A stretch of 64,000 nt of DNA from CAVYXF01 sp963772335 (lineage in GTDB: Bacteria; Pseudomonadota; Alphaproteobacteria; Rhizobiales; Rhodomicrobiaceae). The translations under genes and the position numbers were made by a program. The notes under the pieces are model-generated. The model saw only the letters and a program-made list of their open reading frames with translations. It searched no databases and was not told where the DNA came from. The stretch covers positions 248,001 to 312,000 of the forward strand of contig CAVYXF010000015.1 of NCBI GenBank assembly GCA_963772335.1. The letters run 5' to 3'. How positions within the stretch are numbered: the stretch's first letter is position 1; every line of letters starts with the position of its first letter. This document shows, in pieces, positions 44,848-53,849 of this stretch.

Positions 44848-45504
44848 GAAACTCCCGATCCGGGCCCGTGGTGAATCATTCAAATTCCGACGTTAGAGGC
44901 ACAGACTTAGCAAATTGTTAATCGATGGCTTTTCCTGGGAACTTACGTGAGTCGTGGGCAGGCTTGAAAAATGCTTTGCCAGGCATAATTTGGTTAATGG
45001 CGAGTTCCACCTCACCACGCGCGACCCGGCTCCCAGCTATTGACGAATTTTGTAGCCCAGCATTGCGGAGAATTTTCGGCTTATTTTTTTGAAGAGCAGG
45101 CGATGGGAACGCCACTGTTGCACAAGAGTTGTGGATCGAAAGACTGTCTCACTCACCGGCGGCCTGTTCACAGGAATGTCCATTCCCGCCGCTAAACTGA
45201 GGCCACGCACCATCGTCCTTGATTGATATTCTCAGTCTTTTTTGACGAAGGTGGACTAGCATGCTTAGACCGGCATAGCATGGCGAGGGGTCAGGTTGGA
45301 GAACGGTCGGTGCAGTGTTGCCGTCACTCGCAAGCATGTTATGGTTTTGGAGTGCAGGGGCTGCGCCGAGCATTGAAAGTGAGTGCCAGCCGGCCTACTC
45401 TCCGAAGGGGCAAACGCTAGTTCAGTTTGGCAACATCGGTCATGGTCGGGGATAGATACGGGGCTGAGGCGAGGGAAGGCAGACGGCGGGGAGCCGCCGG
45501 CATC
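44848..45504. other. Long gene-free leader before clpS
   Basis: About 650 bp separate dacA-like (minus) and clpS (plus). Several short frames are open but none looks coding, and I find no clear RNA gene. It must contain both promoters. Confidence 0.45.
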
Positions 45505-45843
45505 ATGGTCGTGACCATGGCCAAAGGCGACCGCCAGACGGATGAGGATGTGCGCGGTGGCATTGTCACCAAGCCGGAATCCAAGACCAAAAAACCGAGC
45601 CTCTATAAAGTTTTGCTCCTCAACGACGATTACACCCCCATGGATTTCGTCGTTTACGTCTTGGAGCGCTTTTTCAACAAGCCGCATGAGGAAGCCAATC
45701 GCATCATGTGGCACGTCCATCAGAAGGGGGTCGGCATCTGTGGGGTTTACACCTACGAGGTAGCCGAAACGAAAGTGGCGCAGGTGATGAATTTCGCCCG
45801 CCAGCATCAGCATCCACTACAGTGCACTATGGAGAAGGAGTAG
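45505..45843 (+). CDS. clpS: ClpS adaptor protein
   Basis: 112 residues. A flexible N-terminus precedes the ClpS core LLNDDYTPMDFVVYVLERFF, and MWHVHQKGVGICGVYTYEVAETKV forms the N-degron binding surface. It delivers N-end-rule substrates to ClpAP. ATG 45505 and ATG 45517 are both possible. It precedes clpA by 8 bp. Confidence 0.93.
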   Translation: MVVTMAKGDRQTDEDVRGGIVTKPESKTKKPSLYKVLLLNDDYTPMDFVVYVLERFFNKPHEEANRIMWHVHQKGVGICGVYTYEVAETKVAQVMNFARQHQHPLQCTMEKE

Positions 45844-45851
45844 GACGCCCC

Positions 45852-48347
45852 GTGCCATCGTTCTCGTCCCACTTGGAAGAAAGCCTTCATCGCGCGCTCG
45901 AATATGCCAACGAGCGCTCTCATGAATACGCAACGCTAGAACATCTGTTGCTTTCGCTGGTCGACGACCGTGACGCAGCAGCGGTCATGCGCGCCTGCAA
46001 CGTCGATCTCGATTTGTTGCGCGGCAAGTTGATTGACTATCTCGACAACGACCTCGACAATCTCGTCGTGGACCAGCAGAGCGAGGCGCAGCCGACTGCC
46101 GGCTTCCAGCGCGTCATTCATCGCGCCGTGGTCCATGTGCAGTCTTCCGGTCGCGAGGAAGTGACCGGCGCCAACGTGCTCGTCGCCATTTTCGCCGAGC
46201 GTGAGAGTCATGCGGCATATTTCCTGCAAGAGCAGGAGATGACGCGGTTCGATGCGGTCAACTATATTTCCCACGGCATCGCTAAGCGGCCCGGTATGTC
46301 CGAGCCGCGCGTCGTCAGGGGTGTGGATGAGGACGCCGCCACGGTGGAATCGGGTGACGAGAAGAAGCGAGCCGGCGACGCGCTCGAAGTGTATTGTATC
46401 AATCTCAACGAAAAGGCACGGGACGGCCGCATTGATCCGCTAATCGGGCGCGGCAAGGAAATCGACCGCACCATCCAGGTGCTGTGCCGCCGGCAGAAGA
46501 ACAACCCGCTGTTCGTTGGTGATCCCGGTGTTGGCAAAACTGCCATCGCTGAAGGTCTCGCGCGCAAGATCGTGCGCGGCGAGGTGCCGGACGTGCTTGC
46601 GAACGCAACCATCTTCCAGCTCGACATGGGCGCCCTGCTGGCCGGTACCCGCTATCGCGGCGATTTCGAGGAGCGGCTCAAGGCCGTGATGCGCGAGATC
46701 GAGAACTACCCGGGCGCCATCATGTTCATCGACGAGATCCACACGGTGATCGGCGCGGGCGCGACCTCGGGCGGGGCGATGGATGCCTCCAATCTGCTCA
46801 AGCCTGCCCTCCAATCGGGCACGCTGCGCTGCGTCGGGTCGACCACTTATAAGGAATACCGCCAGCATTTCGAGAAGGACCGGGCGCTGGTCCGGCGCTT
46901 CCAGAAGATCGACGTCGCCGAGCCGACCGTGCCGGACGCGGTGGAGATCCTGAAGGGCCTCAAGCCCTATTTCGAGGACTTCCATAAGGTCCGCTATACG
47001 CAGCAGGCGATCAAGGCGGCGGTCGAGCTGTCGGCCAAATACATCAATGACAGGAAACTACCGGACAAGGCGATCGACGTGATCGACGAGACCGGCGCCT
47101 CGCAGATGCTGCTGCCGACCTCCAAGCGCAAGAAAGTCATCGGGCTGCGCGAGGTGGAGACCACCGTCGCCACTATGGCGCGGATTCCGCCGAAGAGCGT
47201 GTCGAAATCCGACAGCGAGCTGCTGCGGAATCTGGAAGCCGACTTGAAGCGCGTGGTGTTCGGCCAGGATCAGGCCATCACCGCCCTTGCTTCCGCCATC
47301 AAGCTGGCCCGCGCGGGCTTGCGCGAGCCGGAGAAGCCGATCGGCTCCTACCTGTTCTCAGGGCCCACCGGCGTCGGCAAGACCGAGGTCGCGCGCCAGC
47401 TCGCCAGGGTGCTCGGGGTCGAGATCCTGCGCTTCGACATGTCGGAGTATATGGAGCGGCATACGGTGTCCCGCCTGATCGGCGCGCCGCCCGGCTATGT
47501 CGGTTTCGACCAGGGCGGGCTCCTCACCGACGGCGTCGACCAGCATCCGCATTGCGTGCTGCTGCTCGACGAAATCGAGAAGGCGCATCCGGACCTGTTC
47601 AACGTGCTCCTGCAGGTGATGGACCACGGCAAGCTGACCGACCATAACGGCAAGCAGGTGGACTTCCGCAACGTCATCTTGATCATGACGACCAACGCGG
47701 GCGCCGCCGATCTTGCCAGGGCCGCCATCGGCTTCAACCGCTCCAAGCGGGAGGGCGACGACCAGGACGCCATCAAGCGCCTGTTCACGCCGGAATTCCG
47801 CAACCGCCTGGATGCAACAATTGCCTTCCAGAATTTGCCGCGCGATGTGATCGCCAAAGTCGTCGAGAAGTTCGTGTTCCAGCTGGAAGCCCAACTCGCC
47901 GACCGCAATGTCACTATCGAGCTCAGCGAAGAGGCGTCCGCCTGGCTGATCGAGCATGGCTATGACGAGAGCTTCGGTGCCCGCCCGATGGCTCGCGTGA
48001 TCCAGGACAACATCAAGAAGCCGCTGGCTGAAGAGCTGCTGTTCGGTAAGCTGGAAGGCGGCGGCACGGTCCGCGTGATCGTCAAGGAACTGCCGAATGG
48101 CACGACCGGCCTCGATTTCGAGATCGTCGAGGCGGCGACAAAAAAGCCAGCCGACCCCGATGCCGAGCCGGAAGACAGCGAAGAGGAAGAAGTCGAAGAA
48201 ATTGCCGCTGCCAAATCGGGCAAGCGCGGCAAGTCCGGGGGCAACGCGCCGCGCCGGCTGAGAAAGCCGGACGACGACGGCCCGGATGAGGCCGGCGGCG
48301 GCGGTGGCTCGCGCACCAGCCTCGTTCCGAAAGTGCCGCTCGTCTAA
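45852..48347 (+). CDS. clpA: ClpA, ATP-dependent Clp protease ATPase
   Basis: 831 residues from GTG 45852 (GGAG within the end of clpS), giving the family N-terminus PSFSSHLEESLHRAL. Next are two AAA+ modules with Walker A GDPGVGKT and GPTGVGKT, then Walker B IMFIDEIHT and VLLLDEIEKAHP, and a D2-small domain. The acidic then Lys/Arg-rich C-terminal tail after about residue 765 is longer than in E. coli but typical for rhizobia. It unfolds substrates for ClpP. Confidence 0.95.
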   Translation: MPSFSSHLEESLHRALEYANERSHEYATLEHLLLSLVDDRDAAAVMRACNVDLDLLRGKLIDYLDNDLDNLVVDQQSEAQPTAGFQRVIHRAVVHVQSSGREEVTGANVLVAIFAERESHAAYFLQEQEMTRFDAVNYISHGIAKRPGMSEPRVVRGVDEDAATVESGDEKKRAGDALEVYCINLNEKARDGRIDPLIGRGKEIDRTIQVLCRRQKNNPLFVGDPGVGKTAIAEGLARKIVRGEVPDVLANATIFQLDMGALLAGTRYRGDFEERLKAVMREIENYPGAIMFIDEIHTVIGAGATSGGAMDASNLLKPALQSGTLRCVGSTTYKEYRQHFEKDRALVRRFQKIDVAEPTVPDAVEILKGLKPYFEDFHKVRYTQQAIKAAVELSAKYINDRKLPDKAIDVIDETGASQMLLPTSKRKKVIGLREVETTVATMARIPPKSVSKSDSELLRNLEADLKRVVFGQDQAITALASAIKLARAGLREPEKPIGSYLFSGPTGVGKTEVARQLARVLGVEILRFDMSEYMERHTVSRLIGAPPGYVGFDQGGLLTDGVDQHPHCVLLLDEIEKAHPDLFNVLLQVMDHGKLTDHNGKQVDFRNVILIMTTNAGAADLARAAIGFNRSKREGDDQDAIKRLFTPEFRNRLDATIAFQNLPRDVIAKVVEKFVFQLEAQLADRNVTIELSEEASAWLIEHGYDESFGARPMARVIQDNIKKPLAEELLFGKLEGGGTVRVIVKELPNGTTGLDFEIVEAATKKPADPDAEPEDSEEEEVEEIAAAKSGKRGKSGGNAPRRLRKPDDDGPDEAGGGGGSRTSLVPKVPLV

Positions 48348-48821
48348 AGGCACCGGAAGAGAGCAGAAACGATCAAGCGCCGGTCGGCTGGTATACAGCT
48401 GGCCGGCGCTTCGCGCTGAAGTCGGCCAATCACTCGAGCTGGCGATTACAGCGTGATGAGATTGATGCGCTCGCCTGCGGCATGGCCCCTCCCTCTCCCA
48501 GGGGGGTGAGGAGGCCCTGATCGATCCAATAATGCGAGCGGCATGAGAAATTCCAATTGCCAACAGACGGGTAAGTGACACTTGACCGGCATGTTCGGTC
48601 AGCCGCCATTTGGCTGGATTAAGCGGTGTCACCACTTCGAGACCGCAGCCGCAACAGCAAAGGTCTGACGCTGTGGCGCGTCGGGGCTAGGACCGGCCCC
48701 CCTGGTGCGGCTCACCCAGTAGGTCGCGACGGCTTATTTGGTGACAGCTCAATAGCCCGTATGTATGTTTGGTGCAGCTCTGCACCAGTGCTGTTCGACT
48801 TGCCGAACTTGCGAGGTGTTC
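48348..48821. other. Gene-free interval after clpA
   Basis: The start holds a hairpin terminator (separate entry). Near 48484-48516 a cccctccctctcccaggggggtgagg stretch resembles one end of the REP-like block found in the aap operon. No other coding or RNA signal is convincing. Confidence 0.45.
48375..48411 (+). terminator. Hairpin terminator after clpA
   Basis: A 9-bp stem (aagcgccgg / ccggcgctt) closes a loop that can itself pair (ggct / agct). It lies 28 bp after the clpA stop. There is no strong T tract, so efficiency is uncertain. Confidence 0.5.
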
Positions 48822-49274
48822 ATGATGTTCGCTTGGCGCGTGATTTTGGCAATAGCTTTTCTGGGGATAGCGTCCATCTGCGCATCCGCGGTCGAAGTGG
48901 AGGAGGTTCCAGGGGGACGGCGCGTCGCCTTGAGCGGCTATGATCCCGTCGCCTATTTCGACGGCGGCCAGCCAGCTAAGGGTTCACGTGAGTTCTGGTT
49001 CGCTTTCGACGACGTCGTCTATCTTTTCCGTTCGGCGCAGCATCGGGACACGTTCGCCGCCGATCCGGAGCGGTTCGCGCCGCAATATGACGGCTATTGC
49101 GCCGGTGGGATCTCGAAGGGTTACAAGACCGAGCCCGACCCGGAGGCATGGCTGATCGCGAACGGCAAACTGTTCGTCTTCCAGTTCAAGGATCGCGTTG
49201 CGATGTTCCAGAAGAAGATCGACGAGATCGCCGCCAAGGCGAATGAGAACTGGAGTTCGCTGAAAAGCCAGTAA
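48822..49274 (+). CDS. YHS-domain exported protein
   Basis: 150 residues: a signal peptide of about 21 residues (IASICASA) and a YHS-like domain at about 35-100 (LSGYDPVAYFDGGQPAKG...FRSAQHRDTFAADPERFAPQYDGYCAGGI). YHS domains are metal- or haem-binding in some proteins; function here is unknown. The ATG pair at 48822/48825 follows GCGAGG. It is convergent with the CadC-like gene. Confidence 0.83.
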   Translation: MMFAWRVILAIAFLGIASICASAVEVEEVPGGRRVALSGYDPVAYFDGGQPAKGSREFWFAFDDVVYLFRSAQHRDTFAADPERFAPQYDGYCAGGISKGYKTEPDPEAWLIANGKLFVFQFKDRVAMFQKKIDEIAAKANENWSSLKSQ

Positions 49275-49284
49275 GTGCCCGCCG

Positions 49285-50991
49285 TCAGAAGCCGGCTTTG
49301 CTCAGGGCATTGCTCAACCGGTCGCGATATTTTGCATCCTTGAACAAGGAGCCGAAGCGAGCGACGTCGAAGAACGGATTGAGCTTGCGAACCTCTGCCA
49401 CGGCCGATCGCGCATCGGCTTCGCGCTCGCTCTCGGCGTAGGCCGCAGCCAGCATCGCATAGATGAACGGGTTCTCCTCCCGGCGATTGGTAACGCGCTC
49501 GAGCACGCGAATGGCATCCCCGGTCTTGCCGGCCATGAAATAGGCCGCGCCAAGGCTGAAGAGGTCTTCGGCCGAAAGCCGGGGATCGATGCCCGTCGCG
49601 ATGTCAAGTGCCTTGATCGCTCCCGCAACATCGCCGTTCCACAGCAGCGCGTCGCCCAGTCCGGCGTAGCTGTCCGGCTCGCTGGGGTTCAATGCGACGG
49701 CCCGGGTCAACACGCTCACGGCGCGTTCGTATTCTCCCATTCTTGCATAGGTCCTCCCCAGCAGCACATGGGCAGCCGGATTGAACTCGTCGAGCGATAT
49801 CGCTTTGCGGGCAAGGTCATCGGCGCGCTGCAGGGCGGCTTTCGCATCGCCTGTCCAGCCAAGAGCGACCGCGCTCAGATCGATGCGCCCCAGGCCTACA
49901 TAAGCTGCCGCGTTTTGCGCGTCCAATGCGATGGCCCGCTCGAACATCGTGCGCGCCTGGGAATAGGCGGTTCGGTTCAAACGCGTGAGGAGGTCACGGC
50001 CGCGCAGGACGAAATCGTATGCCTCCATGCTGCCCGGCGGGGTGCTGGCGGCGCGGCTCTGTTCCAGTTTCGAGAGCTTCACGGAGAGCGCGCCGGCAAT
50101 TCGCACGATGATGTCGTCCTGGATCGCGAAAAGACCGGTCGGCGATGCATCGTAGGATTCGGACCAGAGCAGGATGCCGCGCGGCAGATCGGTCAGGCGG
50201 GTGGTGATCCGAATCCTATCCGCCGATCGCCGGATACTGCCCTCCACGAGATAGCGAACGTTCAACTGGCGCTGGATGTCCTCGGCACTGAGGCCAGCGC
50301 TGCGGAACCGCGATACGACCTTGGGCGAAGCAACAGCGAGATCGGGAAAGCGGCCAAGCGCTGATGCCAGGTCTTCGCTGATGCCGGTCGAGAAATAGTC
50401 GTCCGCGGCCTCCCCCAATGTTGCGAACGGCAGCACGGCGATCGAGAGACGGCTTTGCACGGGGCGTCCGATGACCGAACCGTCGCCGGGCTGCTGAACC
50501 GCCGGTTGGCTCAGCATCCACCAGACGCCGCTAGCGACCAGGAGCGCAGCGACAAAACCCGCGCCGACGACAGTGCGGCGTTCGCCGAACCGTATCCCGA
50601 CCTGCGCCCGCTGATCCGGCGGCGGTGCCGATCCCACACGGCCGACTTGGGCTGGGGATGGGGATGGGATGTCATCGCTTTCGATGACAGCAGGCCTGAA
50701 TATGTAGCCCCGCTTGGCTACGGTCTCGACCATGGTCTGCCCGTCGTCACCAAGGGCCTGACGAACTTCCTTGATGCATTGGACCAGCGAATTGTCGGTG
50801 ACGACGACATTGGCCCAGACATTCTCGAACAGCTCATCCTTGGTGATGAGCCGTCCGTGACTCCGCACGAGATGCAGAAGCACGTCGAAGGATTTCGGCC
50901 GCAGCGGCACCTGTACCCCGTCGCGCCGCAAGCAGGCGGAGCATGCATCGACGACAAAGCCATCGAAATGATAGCAGCCCGAGCCCTTCAT
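49285..50991 (-). CDS. CadC-like membrane-anchored winged-helix regulator with TPR domain
   Basis: 568 residues. An OmpR-type winged helix lies at about 8-100 (RPKSFDVLLHLVRSHGRLIT...VETVAKRGYIFRP). A single membrane helix is at about 141-160. The periplasmic part has a TolB-like N-terminal module (about 185-300; SIAVLPFATLGEA) and TPR repeats at about 340-540. Regulators of this type bind DNA from the membrane and sense a periplasmic cue. It is divergent from the haloperoxidase-like gene, with 135 bp between. Confidence 0.87.
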   Translation of the reverse strand: MKGSGCYHFDGFVVDACSACLRRDGVQVPLRPKSFDVLLHLVRSHGRLITKDELFENVWANVVVTDNSLVQCIKEVRQALGDDGQTMVETVAKRGYIFRPAVIESDDIPSPSPAQVGRVGSAPPPDQRAQVGIRFGERRTVVGAGFVAALLVASGVWWMLSQPAVQQPGDGSVIGRPVQSRLSIAVLPFATLGEAADDYFSTGISEDLASALGRFPDLAVASPKVVSRFRSAGLSAEDIQRQLNVRYLVEGSIRRSADRIRITTRLTDLPRGILLWSESYDASPTGLFAIQDDIIVRIAGALSVKLSKLEQSRAASTPPGSMEAYDFVLRGRDLLTRLNRTAYSQARTMFERAIALDAQNAAAYVGLGRIDLSAVALGWTGDAKAALQRADDLARKAISLDEFNPAAHVLLGRTYARMGEYERAVSVLTRAVALNPSEPDSYAGLGDALLWNGDVAGAIKALDIATGIDPRLSAEDLFSLGAAYFMAGKTGDAIRVLERVTNRREENPFIYAMLAAAYAESEREADARSAVAEVRKLNPFFDVARFGSLFKDAKYRDRLSNALSKAGF

Positions 50992-51027
50992 GGTGCCAAG
51001 TGCTCGCTCAATTCCGGGATCTTACCA

Positions 51028-51046
51028 AATTTCATGACAATTTCAT
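51028..51046. promoter_or_regulatory. Direct-repeat operator candidate in the divergent promoter region
   Basis: aatttcat occurs twice with starts 11 bp apart (51028 and 51039), one helical turn, the usual arrangement for OmpR/CadC winged-helix dimers. It lies between the two divergent starts, 37 bp from the regulator and 81 bp from the haloperoxidase-like gene. Confidence 0.5.
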
Positions 51047-51126
51047 CAGCCCTTCACGACGCCGCTGACGCTGATCGGCAACAAGCCTCCATCGGACCTG
51101 CCAGGGTCCACGAAACTGGAGGAACC

Positions 51127-52362
51127 ATGATGATCAAGCTCCCTGGGGCAGTGCTCGGAATAGCCCTCGTGCTGCCGGCTGCTCCGGCGGCACACGCCGA
51201 CAGCGTGACGGACTGGAATCAGACCGCCATCCGTTCGACCGAGATCGCCGGCGCCCCTGTGCCGGTTCAGACCCGCGTCATGGCTATCGTTCATGCGGCG
51301 ATGTTCGATGCCGTCAATGCCATCGAACGCAAATACACGGCCTATGCGGTTGATGTGACCGCGCCAGCCGGTGCTTCAGCCGAAGTCGCCGCAGCGGCCG
51401 CGGCGCACGGTGTGCTGGAGCGGCTATATCCGCAGCAAAAGGGGTTTCTCGATGCTGCTCTTGCCACGTCGCTCACGCGCATTCCTGAAGACGCCGCGCG
51501 TGCTGACGGATTGAAGCTTGGAGAGGAGGTCGCCTCGAAGACATTTACCCTTCGCAAGGAAGACGGCTCAGCGGTCCCGCAATCCTATACGTTCGCGACC
51601 GGTGCGGGCGTCTATCAAGCGACGCCACCGATGAACGCCAGTCCGGTATTGCCCCATTGGCGCAATCTGAAGCCCTTCGTGATTACCAGTGCAAAGCAGT
51701 TTGCATTCGCTGGCCCCCCTGCCCCCAATAGCGCCGCCTTCGCCAGGGACTTCAACGAGGTCAAGCGCCTTGGATCGAGGGATGCCTCGGAGCGCACAAG
51801 CGAGCAGACGGCCATCGCCATTCACTGGGCCGGTTCGGAGGTGACGCCGCTGAATGTGGTGGCACGTGCGGCCGCGGCGGCCAAAGGCTTCAGTCTTGTC
51901 GAAAATGCGCGGCTCTTCGCATTGATGAATATGGCCATGGCCGATGCGCTCATCGCCGGATTTGAAGCGAAGTACACGTTCAACTCCTGGCGTCCGATCA
52001 CTGCGATCCGCAATGCGGGCCTGGCCAGGAATGCCGAGATTGCCGCAGATCCCAACTGGGAACCCTTGCTTGTGACGCCGCCACATCCGGAATATCCGTC
52101 GGCTCATTGCCTCGGCGCTGGTGCGGCGGTCGCGGTCCTGCAGCACACGTTCGGCGGCGACAGGCTGGCCACGAGCTACGTCTATCCTCCGCTTGGCGTG
52201 CTGCGGCGTTGGGAGAGTTTCTCGCAGATCGAAAAAGAGGTTGAGAACGCCCGCGTATGGGCGGGCATCCACTACCGCACGGCAGTCGAGCATGGCACGC
52301 AGATTGGCCGCCAAATCGGCGAATTTGCAATCAAGACGCAGATGCGATCCACGACAAACTGA
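51127..52362 (+). CDS. Vanadium-dependent haloperoxidase/PAP2-type exported protein
   Basis: 411 residues from ATG 51127 (GGAGGAACC upstream); the open frame before it runs through the regulator gene and is not used. A signal peptide ends near residue 24. The phosphate/vanadate-binding triad motifs are K282...R289-P290 (KYTFNSWRP), PSAH at 324-327 (H327), and R376...H382 (ARVWAGIHYRTAVEH). The fold is shared by haloperoxidases and acid phosphatases; activity cannot be decided from motifs. PSAH, instead of PSGH, is common in the bacterial group. Confidence 0.82.
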   Translation: MMIKLPGAVLGIALVLPAAPAAHADSVTDWNQTAIRSTEIAGAPVPVQTRVMAIVHAAMFDAVNAIERKYTAYAVDVTAPAGASAEVAAAAAAHGVLERLYPQQKGFLDAALATSLTRIPEDAARADGLKLGEEVASKTFTLRKEDGSAVPQSYTFATGAGVYQATPPMNASPVLPHWRNLKPFVITSAKQFAFAGPPAPNSAAFARDFNEVKRLGSRDASERTSEQTAIAIHWAGSEVTPLNVVARAAAAAKGFSLVENARLFALMNMAMADALIAGFEAKYTFNSWRPITAIRNAGLARNAEIAADPNWEPLLVTPPHPEYPSAHCLGAGAAVAVLQHTFGGDRLATSYVYPPLGVLRRWESFSQIEKEVENARVWAGIHYRTAVEHGTQIGRQIGEFAIKTQMRSTTN

Positions 52363-52367
52363 ACCTC

Positions 52368-52392
52368 GAGGCCCGTGCGCACCGCGGGCCTC
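52368..52392 (+). terminator. Hairpin terminator after the haloperoxidase-like gene
   Basis: A 7-bp stem (gaggccc / gggcctc) with an 11-nt loop begins 5 bp after the stop and is followed by acctttct. Confidence 0.55.
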
Positions 52393-52871
52393 ACCTTTCT
52401 AAGCGGGTCCCTCCAGCGGTAACCACCCAGGCAGCCAGTATCGGCACTGTATCGCTAATTTGACGCTGCCCTGGCTTACGACAGCGCCAATGTCGCCTTT
52501 GCGTTATGAACCACCACAAGCGCGACTTCCGCTTCGAGAAGCGGGCCGTCATGCTGGCGGCGAGCTTGGACGGCCGGTCCTCCTCGCGAAGCGACGCTCC
52601 AGCTCATACGCTGATCATCGGCAAGGCGGTGTTTACGAACATAACGCGGAGCGGAATTAGACCGCAACTACGTCAGAGTCCGGCGACAGCAGGTGCGGCG
52701 AGGGCGTCTGTACCAGACGAGCCGGGTTCGCGGCGCCCAAAGGTCACCTGGCGCGCAAGGCCAGAGTAGCGCATCCGCGTTCTTTCGAATTATTCCAGTC
52801 TTCGCAAGGGAGTGGAAGTGCGTTTGGCGTAAGACTTCTACGTTGTCTAGCGTTCACCAGACCGGTAAGCC
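52393..52871. other. Gene-free interval before the NHL gene
   Basis: About 480 bp with no convincing frame. A piece near 52555-52595 (cctcctcgcgaagcgacgctccagct) partly matches sequence at 32007-32034, hinting at a dispersed degenerate repeat. Confidence 0.4.
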
Positions 52872-53840
52872 ATGCGTCTCCAGCTTTCGCACCTCGCCGC
52901 CATCCTAATGGTCATCAATGCTGCCGTCTTTTCCGCTAGCGCGGCGGAGCTGTCCTTCACACCCAGATTCTCCTTCGGCAAGAGCGGTGACGGTCCAGGG
53001 GAGTTCCGCTATCCGGAGGACTTCGCTTTTTCGCCAGACGGCAAGCTCTACGTTACGGACGCCTCGCACGCGTTCGTCCAGATTTTCGAGCCTGACACAG
53101 GCAAATTCGTTACCCGCTTCGGCGGCAAGACCGACAGCGACGCGGGGCTTGTCAAGCCCGAGGGCATCGCCATTGCGCCGAACGGCGACATCTTCATTGC
53201 CGATTACGATACGGGGTTCATCAAGCGGTACGACGCCAAACTCGAGTGGAAGCAGAGCTTCTCCGAATATGGCTCCGGCCCCGGACAGAACATCCACGCC
53301 GAATTCATGTCGATCCACGATGGCCGCCTCTATATGGCGGAGGCCGGCAACCACAGGGTTAACGTCTTCGATCTGTCGGGCACATTCCTGTTTTCGTTCG
53401 GGGGCCAGGGCAAGGAAGAGCGCAAGCTGAACAATCCTGAATGCGCCAAGGTGAATTCGGCTGGAGAGGTGTACGTTGCCGACCTCAAGAATGACCGCAT
53501 TCAGGTGTTCGACAAGGACGGTAAGTTCCTGCGTGCCTTCGGCCAGACCGGCAGCGGCAGGGGGGAGTTCAAGGCGCCCGCCGGCATCGCGTTCGATGCG
53601 CATGACAATGTCTATATCAGCGAGATCGGCAACAGCCGGGTGCAGGTGTTCCGTCCGAACGGCAGTTTCCTCGCCACCTTCGGCGAGGCCGGCGAAGGGG
53701 AGGGCCAGCTCCACAATGTCCATGGCATCGCCGTTGACCGCAAAAGTGGTCTCGTTTATGTCGCCGACAGCGACAATCATCGCGTCCAGGTGTTTGGCCC
53801 GAGCGATCCCGAAGCCCTTGAGCCCCAGCGCACGAACTGA
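52872..53840 (+). CDS. NHL-repeat beta-propeller, exported
   Basis: 322 residues with a signal peptide of about 24 residues and about six NHL repeats, visible as recurring G-x-F-x-x-P...G-x-x-Y-V-A-D...N-x-R-V-Q-V-F (VYVADLKNDRIQVFD, VYISEIGNSRVQVF, VYVADSDNHRVQVF). NHL propellers are binding or scaffold modules; no enzymatic motif is seen. It is 9 bp upstream of a GGDEF-EAL gene, so the two are likely co-transcribed. Confidence 0.88.
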   Translation: MRLQLSHLAAILMVINAAVFSASAAELSFTPRFSFGKSGDGPGEFRYPEDFAFSPDGKLYVTDASHAFVQIFEPDTGKFVTRFGGKTDSDAGLVKPEGIAIAPNGDIFIADYDTGFIKRYDAKLEWKQSFSEYGSGPGQNIHAEFMSIHDGRLYMAEAGNHRVNVFDLSGTFLFSFGGQGKEERKLNNPECAKVNSAGEVYVADLKNDRIQVFDKDGKFLRAFGQTGSGRGEFKAPAGIAFDAHDNVYISEIGNSRVQVFRPNGSFLATFGEAGEGEGQLHNVHGIAVDRKSGLVYVADSDNHRVQVFGPSDPEALEPQRTN

Positions 53841-53849
53841 AGAACCAAC

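Noticed and set aside
48481..48520. Possible REP-like unit after clpA
   Set aside because: Only one partial arm is present, so I mention it in the interval note rather than calling a repeat.
50455..51126. Upstream extension of the haloperoxidase-like frame
   Set aside because: It lies antisense to the regulator gene, has no signal peptide and no family similarity; ATG 51127 has a strong ribosome site.
52506..52769. 87-codon frame before the NHL gene
   Set aside because: It has no ribosome site and its residue composition is typical of chance frames in GC-rich DNA.
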